The notes: a model not told the origin generated them from the letters alone. A DNA stretch of 64,000 nucleotides from Nocardia neocaledoniensis (GCF_003182135.1 NZ_QGTL01000010.1:186001-250000), one strand, 5' to 3'; shown: positions 32,598-42,171, numbered from the stretch's first letter. Numbers and translations are program-made.

Positions 32598-33716
32598 TCA
32601 GGCGGTGCGCAGGGTGAGGATCACGACCTCCGGCTGCACACCGAGCCGGACCGGCGGCCCCCACGCCCCGGCGCCGACCGTGGTGAAGATGCGCATGTCG
32701 CCGAATCGGTCCCAGCCCGAGACCGTCGGATTGGCCCAGCGCACCGGATAGACGAACGGCCACAGCTGGCCGCCGTGGGTGTGGCCGGACAGCTGCAGAT
32801 CGACGTCGCGTTCGCCCGCCGCGGGCGCCTGGCGTGGCTGGTGGGCGAGCAGCAGCGTGAAGCGGGCCGGATCCGTGCCGGCGAGCGCGGCGTCCAGATC
32901 CGGGGCGTACGGCGCAGGGGCCGCGTAGTCGTAGACGCCGGCGATGTCGATCGAGGCGCCGTCGATCGACAGCTCCGTCCTGGTGTTGCGCAGGGTCTCG
33001 ATGCCGAGGGTCTCCCAGTGGTCCAGCCAGGAGCCGACCTCGTCCACGTATCCCTCGTGATTGCCCGCGACGCCGATGACGCCGTACCCGGCGCGCAACT
33101 CCGCCAGCGGCGCGATGTCGCCGCTGACCAGGTCGACCGCACCGTCCAGCAGATCGCCGGGCAGCACGATGAGGTCGGGGTGCTGCGCGTTGACCAGATC
33201 GACGATCCGCGCGGTGAGGCCGGGCCCCCGGGCGGCGCCGACGTGCAGGTCCGACACCACGGCCACCCGCAACCCGTCGAACTGCCGGGGCAGATCGGCG
33301 AAGCGTCCCTCGGTCTCGACGACGCGGACGTTCTCGGCCTGCACCACGCCCACACCGACCGCGCCGAGAGAGACCACCACCGCCACGGCGGACAGCGCCC
33401 GGAGCCAGGTGGTGCGCCGTGTCGAGCCGGCCAGCCGCAGGACCAGCAACACCAGTCCGATCACCAGCAGCCCGAGCAGCAGATAGAGCAGCACCACGAA
33501 CCAGGTGTAGCCCAGCCACACCACCGGCCGGACCGGGCCTGGCGCGTACACGCTGCCCGCGCCGAGGGCGATCACCGCCGCGACCCACAGCAGGCCGAGC
33601 ACGATCCCCGCCGCGACCTTGGCGGGGCCGGGCACACCGGTGGCGATCACCAGGCGCCGATACAGCAGCCAGTGCGCCGACGCGGCCAACGCGCCGACGA
33701 TGATCATCTGCAGCAC
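32598..33716 (-). CDS. Membrane-anchored metallophosphoesterase
   Basis: This protein of about 372 residues begins with four hydrophobic segments (about residues 3-135), followed by a YkuE/Cpdb-type phosphoesterase domain facing outward or inward. The motifs are VVSDLHVGAARG, PGDLLDG, GNHEGYVDE, LLAHQPR and LQLSGHTHGGQLWPF, a full dinuclear metal site. Related enzymes cleave UDP-diacylglucosamine or phospholipid-like substrates. GTG 33716 has gaagga eight bases upstream. A longer N-terminus is poorly supported. The gene ends four bases from the convergent epimerase stop. Confidence 0.84.
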   Translation of the reverse strand: MLQMIIVGALAASAHWLLYRRLVIATGVPGPAKVAAGIVLGLLWVAAVIALGAGSVYAPGPVRPVVWLGYTWFVVLLYLLLGLLVIGLVLLVLRLAGSTRRTTWLRALSAVAVVVSLGAVGVGVVQAENVRVVETEGRFADLPRQFDGLRVAVVSDLHVGAARGPGLTARIVDLVNAQHPDLIVLPGDLLDGAVDLVSGDIAPLAELRAGYGVIGVAGNHEGYVDEVGSWLDHWETLGIETLRNTRTELSIDGASIDIAGVYDYAAPAPYAPDLDAALAGTDPARFTLLLAHQPRQAPAAGERDVDLQLSGHTHGGQLWPFVYPVRWANPTVSGWDRFGDMRIFTTVGAGAWGPPVRLGVQPEVVILTLRTA

Positions 33717-33863
33717 AACAGGTTTCCTTCTCCGAGACCGACCGACGTCCGGGGTGCGGACACCTGGTTTCGCGCGAATTCCGGCCGCGCGGTCCGGGTT
33801 CGGCACCGCGTGCGGGCCGGTTCCCGACGGTACCGGCACCACACCCGCGGCCGGCAATCGTGG

Positions 33864-36470
33864 TCACTCCGCGAGGATCTCCACGTAGCCCTCCGTGCCG
33901 TGCACCCGGATGCGCTGGCCGTCGTGGATCAGCGCGGTGGCGTGTTCCACGCCGACGACGGCCGGCAGCCCGTATTCGCGGGCGATCACCGCGCCGTGGG
34001 TCATCACGCCGCCGACCTCGGTCACCAGCCCCGCGATCGCCACGAACAACGGAGTCCAGCTCGGATCGGTGTAGGCGGTGACCAGGATGTCGCCCGGCGC
34101 GAGGTCGGCCTGGCCGATGTCGGTGAGCACCCGGGCCCGGCCCTCGACCGTCCCGGCCGAGACGGCCATGCCGGGCAGCGCGCCCGCGGGCAGGTCCTCG
34201 CGCCGGTACGCGCCGCTGAGCGCTTCGCCGTCGGAGGTGAGCACGCGCGGCGCGGTGAGCGACTGATAGGAGCGGAACGCGTCCTTGCGGTCGTCGAGGA
34301 GCCCGGGTCGCACCCGCCGGGTGCGCACCACCTCGGCGAGTTCGTCGAAACGCAGGTAGTAGATGTCCTCGGGATCGTCGAGGACATCCGCAGCGACGAG
34401 GCGCCCGGCCTCGCGGAGCAGGGCCTGCTTGTAGATGAAGTAGCAGCTCACCATCGCGTACTTCGGATACTCCCGATAGCCGGCGAAGGTGCGGACCCGC
34501 GCGATCGTCGCCGCGGTCTCCTCGGCCTTGCGCGCGCCGTCGGGCAGGGCCCGGACACGCTGCAGGAGTTCGTGTTCCGCCTGTTCGGCGGCGCGCAGCC
34601 CGTCCTCGAAACGCCGCTGTCCGGCACCGGGGGCGAAGGTGCGCACGTTGCCGAGGATGGTCGGCACGAGGGTGGCGGGCCGTTCGCGCCAGCGGGGCCT
34701 GGTGATGTCGATCTCGCCGACGCACCGCATGCCGTACCGCTCGAGAAAGCCCTCGATCGCCGCGCGCGCCGTGCTCCCGCCGGGGCGGCGGGCGAGCTCG
34801 TCGAGGAAATCGGTGTCGGCGCCGCGCCGCTCGACTTCGGCCAGGTAGGCGACGACGGCGGGCAGCGGGCGGATCACGTCGGCGACATCGAGCAGCGCCA
34901 GCCCCATCTCGGAGGTCACGTTGCCGGGGACCGACTGGGTGAGGACGTCGGCGGCGTTCTTCTCCCCCAGCCATTCGCCCAGCCGGTCGTTGAGCCACCA
35001 GGTGGCGTCGATGGCGGCGTTGATCACCTGGAGGCTGCGCGGAAGGAACAGGGTGCGCCGCAGCTGCTGGATGTCGTTCTCGATGAAGTCCAGCAGTTCC
35101 GGGCCGGCGAGCGGTTCGATCGTCCGCCGCAACTCGGCCACGTAGTTCTCGCAGTGCGCGATCAGCTCGGCGACGATCGCCGGATCGGTCGGCACGGGTT
35201 CCGGTGTCGGCGCGGCCGGTGCGGTGGCCGGGTCGGCGGGTGGTGCGAGGGGGACGAAGCCGTCGCGGTCGAGGACGGTGCGCAGGGCGTCGCCGATCAG
35301 CGGGTCGGACTTGCCGAGCCCGTCGACCACGGCGGCGCGGGTCGCCGGAGCGGACAGGGCCGCGGTGACGTCGACGAACAGCCGGCCGCCCGCGTCCCGC
35401 ATCACGGCGGGGCTGGTCAGCTGCCAGACCGAGAGGCCGAGCGGCTTCATCGCGTCGGTCATCATCTGCTGGTGCCCGACCGAGACGTAGACCCGGTTCG
35501 CGGTGTCCCCGGCGACGGGGATCGGGAACAGTGTGGTGATGGGCCTGCTCTGCACGATGCGGAATCCGGTATCGTCGCAACACCATTCGATGTCCTGCGG
35601 GGCGCCGAAGTGCGCTTCGATCCGTCGTCCGAGCCGCGCCAGCCGCAGCACCTCGTCGTCGGTGAGCACGCGCTCGGTACGGGACTCGTCGGCGAGCTCG
35701 CACACCTCGGTGCCGCCGCCGGGAACAGGACGCACCGCCAGCTTCTTGGTGGCGATCGACGCGCTGAGGACGGTGTCCTCGCGCACCCGGTAGACGTCGG
35801 CGTTCACCAGCCCGGAGACGAGCGCCTCCCCCAGCCCGAATCCGGCGTCGATGGACACGACCGTGCGGTCGGAGGTCACCGGGTCGGCCGTGACCATGAT
35901 GCCCGCGGTCCGCGCGCACACCATCCGCTGAACGACCACCGCCATCCGGATCTTCGCGCTGTCGAAGCCGTTGCGCAGCCGGTAGGTGATCGCCCGCTCG
36001 GTGAACAACGAACCCCAGCAGCGGCGGACGTGATCCAGGATCGACGCCGCGCCCACCACGTTCAGGTAGCTGTCCTGCTGGCCCGCGAACGACGCGGTCG
36101 GCAGGTCCTCGGCCGTCGCGCTGGAGCGCACCGCGTAGGCGTCGTCGACTCCGAGCCGGGCGTGCGCGGCGCGGATCTCGGCGGCTACCGCGTCGGGGAC
36201 CGGCAGTTCTTCGACGGTGTGGCGCAGCCGGGCGCTCAGCGCGGCGATCCCCGCGCGGTCGTCAGGCGCGAGCCCGGAGAGTTCGTCGAGGAGTTCATTG
36301 AACGACGGCGCGGCGGCCACCGTCGCGGCGAAGGCCTCGGTCGTCACGCAGAACCCGTCGGGGACCGCGACGCCGTCGACGCGAGCGAGTTCCCCGAGGT
36401 TCGCGCCCTTGCCGCCGACCGTCTCGACCTGGGTCCGGTCGATGTCGCCGAAGTCGAGCACATACGCCAT
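33864..36470 (-). CDS. rph: Rifamycin phosphotransferase (PEP-synthase-like)
   Basis: The enzyme inactivates rifamycins by moving the beta-phosphate of ATP onto the C21 hydroxyl of the drug. The 868-residue protein has an N-terminal ATP-grasp domain (VETVGGKGANLGELARVDGV, YAVRSSATAEDLPTASFAGQ, QDIEWCCDDTGF), a central rifamycin-binding region and a C-terminal swivelling His domain. The catalytic motif is EVGGVMTHGAVIAREYGLPA with His825 by count, the same number as in the Listeria enzyme. Length and the sharp identity of these blocks argue against an ordinary PEP synthase. The RBS is ggtgaggag. I see no inverted-repeat rifamycin-associated element upstream. Confidence 0.88.
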   Translation of the reverse strand: MAYVLDFGDIDRTQVETVGGKGANLGELARVDGVAVPDGFCVTTEAFAATVAAAPSFNELLDELSGLAPDDRAGIAALSARLRHTVEELPVPDAVAAEIRAAHARLGVDDAYAVRSSATAEDLPTASFAGQQDSYLNVVGAASILDHVRRCWGSLFTERAITYRLRNGFDSAKIRMAVVVQRMVCARTAGIMVTADPVTSDRTVVSIDAGFGLGEALVSGLVNADVYRVREDTVLSASIATKKLAVRPVPGGGTEVCELADESRTERVLTDDEVLRLARLGRRIEAHFGAPQDIEWCCDDTGFRIVQSRPITTLFPIPVAGDTANRVYVSVGHQQMMTDAMKPLGLSVWQLTSPAVMRDAGGRLFVDVTAALSAPATRAAVVDGLGKSDPLIGDALRTVLDRDGFVPLAPPADPATAPAAPTPEPVPTDPAIVAELIAHCENYVAELRRTIEPLAGPELLDFIENDIQQLRRTLFLPRSLQVINAAIDATWWLNDRLGEWLGEKNAADVLTQSVPGNVTSEMGLALLDVADVIRPLPAVVAYLAEVERRGADTDFLDELARRPGGSTARAAIEGFLERYGMRCVGEIDITRPRWRERPATLVPTILGNVRTFAPGAGQRRFEDGLRAAEQAEHELLQRVRALPDGARKAEETAATIARVRTFAGYREYPKYAMVSCYFIYKQALLREAGRLVAADVLDDPEDIYYLRFDELAEVVRTRRVRPGLLDDRKDAFRSYQSLTAPRVLTSDGEALSGAYRREDLPAGALPGMAVSAGTVEGRARVLTDIGQADLAPGDILVTAYTDPSWTPLFVAIAGLVTEVGGVMTHGAVIAREYGLPAVVGVEHATALIHDGQRIRVHGTEGYVEILAE

Positions 36471-36582
36471 CGCGCTACTCCTCACCTGGTGGTTTCGGTT
36501 TTCGCGAGCGATTATGGACGACAATTCGGCGCCTCATGAGGGCCCGGAATCGTGTATACAGTAGAAGGGGGAAGGGCAGCGT

Positions 36583-37206
36583 TCAGCGCGCGGGCGACAG
36601 CACCGCGACCAGGAAGTCGGCGTCGTCGGTGAAGGGTCGCAGATCCCAGGTCGAGAGCAGCAGATCGGCTGCGAGACCGCATGATTCGGCATCAGCGAGG
36701 AATTCCGGGAACGGGTAGCCGCGCTCGGCGCCGAACCCGATCACCACCCGCCCGCGCGGGCTGAGATGCCGGGCGAAGCCCGTGAGCACCAAGCGCCGCG
36801 TGGTGGGCGCGAGGAAGGTCATCACATTGCCCGCGCACACGATGAGGTCGAAATCGGCGGCGATGCCGCGGGCCGGGAGGTCCAGTTCGGCGAGGTCGCC
36901 CACCAGCCACGTCGGGCCCGGATGATCCGCCCGTGCCGCGTCGATCAGCACCGGGTCCACATCGACGCCGACGACGGTGTGCCCGGCCCCGGCGAGATAG
37001 CCGCCCGTGCGGCCCGCTCCGCATCCGGCGTCGAGCACCCGGCTGCCGCGCCCGAGCATCGCGTCGACCATCCGAGCCTCGCCGACGATGTCCTCGCCCT
37101 GGGCGGCGAGATTCCGGAATCGCTCCACGTACCAGGTCGAATGCGCCGGATCCGCGGCCGTGAGCTCTTCCCAGCGACTGGGGACCCGCTCGTTTCCCGT
37201 ACCCAT
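36583..37206 (-). CDS. Class I SAM-dependent methyltransferase
   Basis: The 207-residue protein has the Rossmann methyltransferase motifs VLDAGCGAGRTGGYLAGAGH (motif I), VVGVDVDPVLIDAARADHPG (motif II), DLIVCAGNVMTFLA and LSPRGRVVIGFGA. The ATG at 37206 with gaggagg gives the compact form. It lies upstream of rph on the same strand, separated by 112 bases that contain a palindrome tgtataca. Its substrate is unknown. A link with drug resistance would be speculation. Confidence 0.83.
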   Translation of the reverse strand: MGTGNERVPSRWEELTAADPAHSTWYVERFRNLAAQGEDIVGEARMVDAMLGRGSRVLDAGCGAGRTGGYLAGAGHTVVGVDVDPVLIDAARADHPGPTWLVGDLAELDLPARGIAADFDLIVCAGNVMTFLAPTTRRLVLTGFARHLSPRGRVVIGFGAERGYPFPEFLADAESCGLAADLLLSTWDLRPFTDDADFLVAVLSPAR

Positions 37207-37263
37207 CAGCACCTCCTCGTCACCGGGCACCCTACCCACCATGACACGGCGCCCGCGCGGGCC

Positions 37264-37794
37264 TCAGGAGGTCGCCGCCCGCCGCGCCGCGACGCGTGCC
37301 CAGACCTGCGGATCGGTGCGCGGGCCGCCCGGGGTCGTGGCGCCGTAGCGATCGATCTGGGCGGCGATGTCCAGGGGCGCGGTCAGGGCGGTGCCGGGGG
37401 CCAGCGCGTCTTCCACGTGTTCGTCGGGGACCAGCCAGCACACCTCGAACTCGATGCCGTCGGGATCGCGGGCGTAGAGGGCCTTGGTCGAGCCGTGGTC
37501 ACCGGCTCCGGTCAGCGCGTGCGCCGCCGCGAGCCGATTCCGGACCTCGGCCAGTTCCGCGAGCGTGTCGACCTCCCACGCCACGTGGTAGAGGCCCACC
37601 GAACCCCCTGGCGCCGCGGGCCGTCCGGCCTGGAACAGGCCGAGGTCGTGGTCGTTGGCCGAGCCGGGATGACGCAGGAACGCGCCACCGGGAAACGATT
37701 CGGGCAGCCGCTCGAAGCCCAGCACGTCCTCGTAGAAGCCGATACTGCGCGGCAGGTCCGCCACGAACAACACGATGTGATTGATTCCCCGCAT
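37264..37794 (-). CDS. VOC family protein (glyoxalase / catechol-dioxygenase-like)
   Basis: The 176-residue protein has one complete vicinal-oxygen-chelate module plus a C-terminal tail. Candidate metal ligands are His in INHIVLFVADL, His in VGLYHVAWEVDT and Glu in DGIEFEVCWLV, arranged as in extradiol dioxygenases. The tail after residue about 135 (APLDIAAQIDRYG) is typical of the short catechol-2,3-dioxygenase-like VOC proteins. It lies 57 bases upstream of the methyltransferase gene and could be cotranscribed with it. Substrate unknown. Confidence 0.83.
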   Translation of the reverse strand: MRGINHIVLFVADLPRSIGFYEDVLGFERLPESFPGGAFLRHPGSANDHDLGLFQAGRPAAPGGSVGLYHVAWEVDTLAELAEVRNRLAAAHALTGAGDHGSTKALYARDPDGIEFEVCWLVPDEHVEDALAPGTALTAPLDIAAQIDRYGATTPGGPRTDPQVWARVAARRAATS

Positions 37795-37989
37795 CGACGG
37801 CGACCTTCCTCGAACGACAGCACTCCCCCGTCACGCTCCCACGCGGCCGTCGGAGGCGGAACACCGGTGACCACGGAGTGGGAGCCTCGATTGCGTGTCC
37901 GTACCGCCGCGGGTGGACGCCGCCGCGGTGACCGTAGGGTCCCGGACGACGCCCACCAGCGAGATCGCTTGCCGTGCAGGGTGATCGGG

Positions 37990-39375
37990 TCAGGCGCGGG
38001 TGAGCGCCCCCTCGTACGCGGAGCGCGCGAACCGTCCCGCCGGCTGGAAACGGGCGAGCAGATCCGCGGCGGGCACGCCGGTGACCTGCTCGATGTAGGC
38101 CCCCGCCTGATCGGCGGTCTCGATGCCGAGGAAGGACTGCGGATGGTGCAGCAGACCGACCAGCGCCGAGGCGAACCGGTCGTCGACCGCGGCGGCGGCG
38201 AAGAACTGGCCGCCGATGTCGGCGAAGGCCGGGTCACTGAGGAACAGGCGGGTCACCTTGGCGGCGGCATCACCGCGGGCGGCGAGGAACTCGGCGTAGC
38301 GCGCCGCGATCCAGGCCTCGTCGAAGGGGCCGTCGTGCACCGCGGCGGCCGCGACCAAGCGCTGCGCCTGGATCAGGCCGCTCTGCGCGCCCTGCCCGGC
38401 GATCGGGTCGTAGGCCACCGAGGTATCGCCCAGCGAAGCGACGGGATGACCGCTCGCCGTGCGGCCGACGCCCGCGCGCACCACCGGGCGGACGGCACCG
38501 GTCAGCCACGAGTGCGGGTCGTCCTCGATCACCGTGGTGGCCAGCACTTCCGGCAGATCCCAATCCGCGTAGTCGCGGTAGAGCTCGGTGACCACCCGGT
38601 GGGCCGAGGCCGCCGAGTCCGCGGTGGCGAAGCGGCGCTCCCAGTCGCTGCCCGGTCGCGCCCAGCCGAGGAACGCCCAGCTCGGGCCCGCGTCCTTGTG
38701 CAGGTAGGGACCCCACCAGCCCTCGCCCTGATCGGCGAAGATGGAGAAACCGCTGTGCGCGCCGCCGGCCGGGCCGCGATGGGCGAACACGTCCGGGTCG
38801 TGGCCGAGGCCGGTCACCGTCACGGTGAGGAGCTTGCGCTGGGGCGCGTCGTAGACCGTGCGGGCGGTGTCGATCGGGAACAGGTCCGACAGGCCGGCGC
38901 GGCCGGTCGCGACGAGGGTCAGGTCGTGCGCGGCGGCGATACCGTCCAGGGTTTCCGGAGTGACCTGCTCGACCACGAAGCGGCCGCCGCGGGCGCGGAA
39001 CGCGGAGAGCCGTTCGTCGGCTTTGAGCCTGGTGTCGACCGCGACCCCGACGTAGCCGTCGAAGGCGCCGTCGAAGGCGATCAATTCGTTGCGGTCGGGA
39101 TCGACCAGGCGCACGCTGAGCCCGGTGTGGCGGGGCGCCCTGGCGGTGTAGGTGTCCAGGCCGAGAGCCAGTTCGGCCTGTTGGGCCACACCGAATTCCA
39201 GGGCGGTGCCGGTGGCAGGAACGTCGTCGCGGAGGGCGGGCTGGTCGCGGTCGCTGTAGAGCGTGACCGTGAAGCCGGCGTCGAGCAGACCTAGCGCCGC
39301 GGAGACGCCGGTCTGTCCGGCGCCGACGATCGCGGCCGAACGCGTGGAACGTGAAGCGGGATTCTGCGATGTCAT
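37990..39375 (-). CDS. Styrene/indole monooxygenase-like flavoprotein (StyA type)
   Basis: This 461-residue monooxygenase component has the StyA-type N-terminus SAAIVGAGQTGVSAALGLLD with a GxGxxG dinucleotide site. It continues with TGLSVRLVDPDR, and the second FAD motif is ASLGDTSVAYDPIAGQGAQS. Such enzymes epoxidise styrene-like substrates or hydroxylate indole using FADH2 delivered by a separate reductase. Neither a fused nor a neighbouring StyB reductase is present. It lies 44 bases downstream of two other flavin-dependent monooxygenase genes in one apparent operon. The substrate is unknown. Confidence 0.82.
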   Translation of the reverse strand: MTSQNPASRSTRSAAIVGAGQTGVSAALGLLDAGFTVTLYSDRDQPALRDDVPATGTALEFGVAQQAELALGLDTYTARAPRHTGLSVRLVDPDRNELIAFDGAFDGYVGVAVDTRLKADERLSAFRARGGRFVVEQVTPETLDGIAAAHDLTLVATGRAGLSDLFPIDTARTVYDAPQRKLLTVTVTGLGHDPDVFAHRGPAGGAHSGFSIFADQGEGWWGPYLHKDAGPSWAFLGWARPGSDWERRFATADSAASAHRVVTELYRDYADWDLPEVLATTVIEDDPHSWLTGAVRPVVRAGVGRTASGHPVASLGDTSVAYDPIAGQGAQSGLIQAQRLVAAAAVHDGPFDEAWIAARYAEFLAARGDAAAKVTRLFLSDPAFADIGGQFFAAAAVDDRFASALVGLLHHPQSFLGIETADQAGAYIEQVTGVPAADLLARFQPAGRFARSAYEGALTRA

Positions 39376-39419
39376 ACCGGAATGGTGCGCGATTCCGGTC
39401 CGCCGCAGCAGGGTTGTAC

Positions 39420-40850
39420 TCAGCGGGAGTCGATGGCCGAGCCCGGCCGGGCCTGTGCGTCGGCCAGGGCGGTCGAATTCGGTCCGCCCACACGGTAACT
39501 CGCGCCGCGATGCTCGTCCGGGAGCCGGTCGCCGGCGCCGAACAGCGCGTGCCGCAGGGTGCCCCCAGGGTACTCGGCCGCATACGCGCCCCGCGCGGTC
39601 AGCACCGGAACCACGTGCCGCACGATGTCTTCGAAGGTGCCCGGGGTGATCGCGTAGGCGAGGTTGAACCCGTCCAGGTCGGTCTCGCCCGCCCAGTCCT
39701 GCAGCTGGTCGGCCACGGTCTCCCCCGATCCGACGAACACCGGACCCATGCCGCCGATCCCGGCCCAGCGACCGATGTCGCGCACCGTCCACTCGCGCCC
39801 GTCGTCGTCGAACTCCTGGAAGGCGGCCACGGCCGACTGGATGGCGTTGCTGTGCACCTCGCCGATGGGATCGTCGAGGTCGTAGCGCGACAGGTCGATG
39901 CCCATCCACCCCGACATGAACACCAGCCCGCCCTCCACGCTCGCGTAGGACAGGTACTCCTCGTGTTTGGCGCGCGCGGCCTCGTCGGTGGCGTCGGTGA
40001 CGATGGTGGCCAGCGCGTAGATCCGCGCCGCGTAGCGGTCGCGGCCCGCCTGCTCGAGCGCGTCCCTGATCCGCGACACCGTCTGGGCGAGTACGCGTTT
40101 CGACGGGGCGGCGACGAAGATCGCCTCGGCGTTCTCCGCGGCGAAGCGCACACCGCGCGGCGAGGCGCCCGCCTGATAGATCACCGGCGTGCGCTGCGGC
40201 GAGGGCTCGGACAGGTGGATGCCGGGCACGCTGAAATGCCGTCCGCGATGGCCGATGTGGTGCACCTTGGCCGGATCGACGTAGACCCCGCTCGCCGCGT
40301 CGCGGACGACCGCGTCGTCCTCCCACGAGCCCTCCCAGAGCTTGTAGAGCACCTCGAGGTACTCGTCGGCCTGGTCGTAGCGATCGTCGTGGTCGAGCTG
40401 GTCGTCGGCGCCCATGTTGCGCGCGGCCGAGGGCAGATAGCCCGTCACCACGTTCCAGCCGATCCGGCCGTCGGTGAGATGGTCCAGGGTGGACAGGCGG
40501 CGGGCGAACGGGAACGGGTGCTCGAACCCGGTGCCGGTGGTGACGCCGAAACCGAGGTGCTCGGTCACCGCGGCCATCGCCGTCACCAGCAGCAGCGGGT
40601 CGGCCACCGGCACCTGCGCGCCCTGGCGCAGCGCGGCGATGTCGTTGCCGCCGTACGCGTCGTAGATGCCGAGGACGTCAGCGATGAACAGGCCGTCGAA
40701 GCGGCCCCGCTCGAGCAGGCGGGCGAGCTCGGTCCAATAGCCGAGTTCCTTGTAGCGGTGCGACTGGTCGTCGGGGTGACGCCACAGACCGGGCGACTGG
40801 TGGGCCACGCAGTTCATGTCGAAGGCGTTGAACCGGATCCGGCGCGTCAT
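39420..40850 (-). CDS. FMNH2-dependent monooxygenase, NtaA/SnaA/DszA family
   Basis: The 476-residue luciferase-fold monooxygenase has the family blocks NAFDMNCVAHQSPGLWRHP, YTELGYW-like YKELGYWTELARLLERG, GRIGWNVVTGYLPSAARNMG and VIYQAGASPRGVRFAAENAE. Members oxidise nitrilotriacetate, dibenzothiophene sulfone and related compounds using FMNH2 from a reductase. Its start overlaps the stop of the acyl-CoA-dehydrogenase-fold gene (ATGA), a pairing also seen in desulfurisation clusters. The gene could help cleave a C-S or C-N bond in an organic pollutant or natural compound. Confidence 0.86.
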   Translation of the reverse strand: MTRRIRFNAFDMNCVAHQSPGLWRHPDDQSHRYKELGYWTELARLLERGRFDGLFIADVLGIYDAYGGNDIAALRQGAQVPVADPLLLVTAMAAVTEHLGFGVTTGTGFEHPFPFARRLSTLDHLTDGRIGWNVVTGYLPSAARNMGADDQLDHDDRYDQADEYLEVLYKLWEGSWEDDAVVRDAASGVYVDPAKVHHIGHRGRHFSVPGIHLSEPSPQRTPVIYQAGASPRGVRFAAENAEAIFVAAPSKRVLAQTVSRIRDALEQAGRDRYAARIYALATIVTDATDEAARAKHEEYLSYASVEGGLVFMSGWMGIDLSRYDLDDPIGEVHSNAIQSAVAAFQEFDDDGREWTVRDIGRWAGIGGMGPVFVGSGETVADQLQDWAGETDLDGFNLAYAITPGTFEDIVRHVVPVLTARGAYAAEYPGGTLRHALFGAGDRLPDEHRGASYRVGGPNSTALADAQARPGSAIDSR

Positions 40851-42067
40851 CGGTTCACCTCCGCCGCGGCCCGCTCGCCCGCGCTCCAGCCGAACGGCAG
40901 GTCGGTGCCGTTGAGCAGATGATCGCCCACCACCCGTGCCTTCTGGATGGCCGGATTGTGCACGGAGATCGTTCGCGCGTTGCGCCAATGCCGGTCCAGG
41001 CGAAGGCCTTCGGAGACGATGGACGCCCCGCCGACCTCGAACAGCAGACTCGTCGCGGGCAGCACGGTGTCGATCACCGCGAGCTGGGCCTGGGCGGCGG
41101 CCAGTTCCACCTCGGTGAGCGCGCGCCGGTCGGTCGCGCCCGCCGCGAGCACCTCGTCGAGCAGGTCGGCGACCGCGAGCACGGTCGCGCGGGCGGCGAA
41201 GGCGGCCGCGGACAGCTTCCCGATCACCTGCTGCACGAGCGGATCGTGGCGGGGCAGGTCGGCGGCCGAATGGGTGTAGCCGCGGGTGCGGCGCGACACC
41301 CATTCCCGCACATCGCTTTCGGCGCGCTGCGCGATGCCGGCCAGCACGGCGAGCTGGACCAGCTGGAGGTAGGCGGTGGCATAGGTGGGTCCGGGCACCC
41401 CATAACCCGGTCCGAGGATCTGCTCGTCGGTGACGCGGACCGCGGCGAACTCGGTGGTGCCGCTGGCGGTGAGCCGCTGCCCGAATCCGTCCCAGTCGTC
41501 GTGCTGGCGGACGCCGTCGGCGCGGGCGCCGACCAGCACGCCCACGCGTTCGCCGTCACGGTCCGCGGCGACGAGGATGTGGTCGGCGTACAGCGAGCCG
41601 GTGCTGTAGTACTTGGTGCCGTCGAGTCGCCAGTGCTCGCCGTCGCGGGTGAGCCGGGTCCGGTAGCGGTCGACGGCGCCTACGCCTGGTTCGGTGATCG
41701 CGTTGCCCACCAGCGTGCCCGCGCTGATCGCGCGCAGCCACCGCTCCCGAACCGGCCCGGCCTCGGCGAGCAGTTGGTCCTCGACGAAGGAGAAGTGCAC
41801 CCGCAGCGCCTGCGGCAGATTCGATTCGGCCGCGGCCAAGGCGATGAGCTGGCGGAACAGCTGGCGCACGCTCGCGCCGTGGCCGCCGTACTCCACGGGC
41901 ACCCGCAGCGCGCCGAAGCGGGCGGCCCGCAGGGCGGCGATCTCGGTGTGCGCGAGTTCCCGGTCGGTCTCGCGGGCGACGGCGCCCTCGGCGATGCGGG
42001 CGAAGATCGGGGCGAACAGCTCGTCCAGGGCGGAATCGGCGACGCGTGCCTTCTCTGTGGATGTCAT
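40847..42067 (-). CDS. Acyl-CoA-dehydrogenase-fold flavin monooxygenase (DszC/SfnB-like)
   Basis: This 406-residue protein has the acyl-CoA dehydrogenase fold, including GALRVPVEYGGHGASVRQLF, ISAGTLVGNAITEPGVGA, LDGTKYYSTGSLYADHILVA and the C-terminal HNPAIQKARVVGDHLLNG. The catalytic glutamate of true dehydrogenases is not evident. The C-terminal HNP motif is typical of flavin monooxygenases such as DszC. It is first in a coupled operon with the NtaA-like gene, so both should share a reduced-FMN supply and perhaps a substrate. It is divergent from an AmpG-like transporter. Confidence 0.84.
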   Translation of the reverse strand: MTSTEKARVADSALDELFAPIFARIAEGAVARETDRELAHTEIAALRAARFGALRVPVEYGGHGASVRQLFRQLIALAAAESNLPQALRVHFSFVEDQLLAEAGPVRERWLRAISAGTLVGNAITEPGVGAVDRYRTRLTRDGEHWRLDGTKYYSTGSLYADHILVAADRDGERVGVLVGARADGVRQHDDWDGFGQRLTASGTTEFAAVRVTDEQILGPGYGVPGPTYATAYLQLVQLAVLAGIAQRAESDVREWVSRRTRGYTHSAADLPRHDPLVQQVIGKLSAAAFAARATVLAVADLLDEVLAAGATDRRALTEVELAAAQAQLAVIDTVLPATSLLFEVGGASIVSEGLRLDRHWRNARTISVHNPAIQKARVVGDHLLNGTDLPFGWSAGERAAAEVNR

Positions 42068-42171
42068 GTCCTCACCATGGCCCGGCCTGGCCGCGCGCTC
42101 ACCGGTTGCGCGCAGCGCGATCACAATGGGTGCGCGCGGCGCGCGGCCGTCGGCTCTGCGACGATGACCCC

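Noticed and set aside
33864..36470. Housekeeping PEP synthase identity
   Set aside because: The domain order is ATP-grasp, middle domain, then C-terminal His domain, without the C-terminal PEP-binding TIM barrel of PEP synthase.
36471..36582. Rifamycin-associated inverted repeat upstream of rph
   Set aside because: Only a short tgtataca palindrome and AT-rich bases are present. I find no 19-bp G/C-rich inverted repeat of the kind reported for rifamycin-responsive genes.
32548..39294. Frames of over 800 codons antisense to or overlapping rph, the phosphoesterase and neighbouring genes
   Set aside because: Arg/Pro/Gly-rich low-complexity products without family motifs, while the opposite frames have full catalytic motifs.
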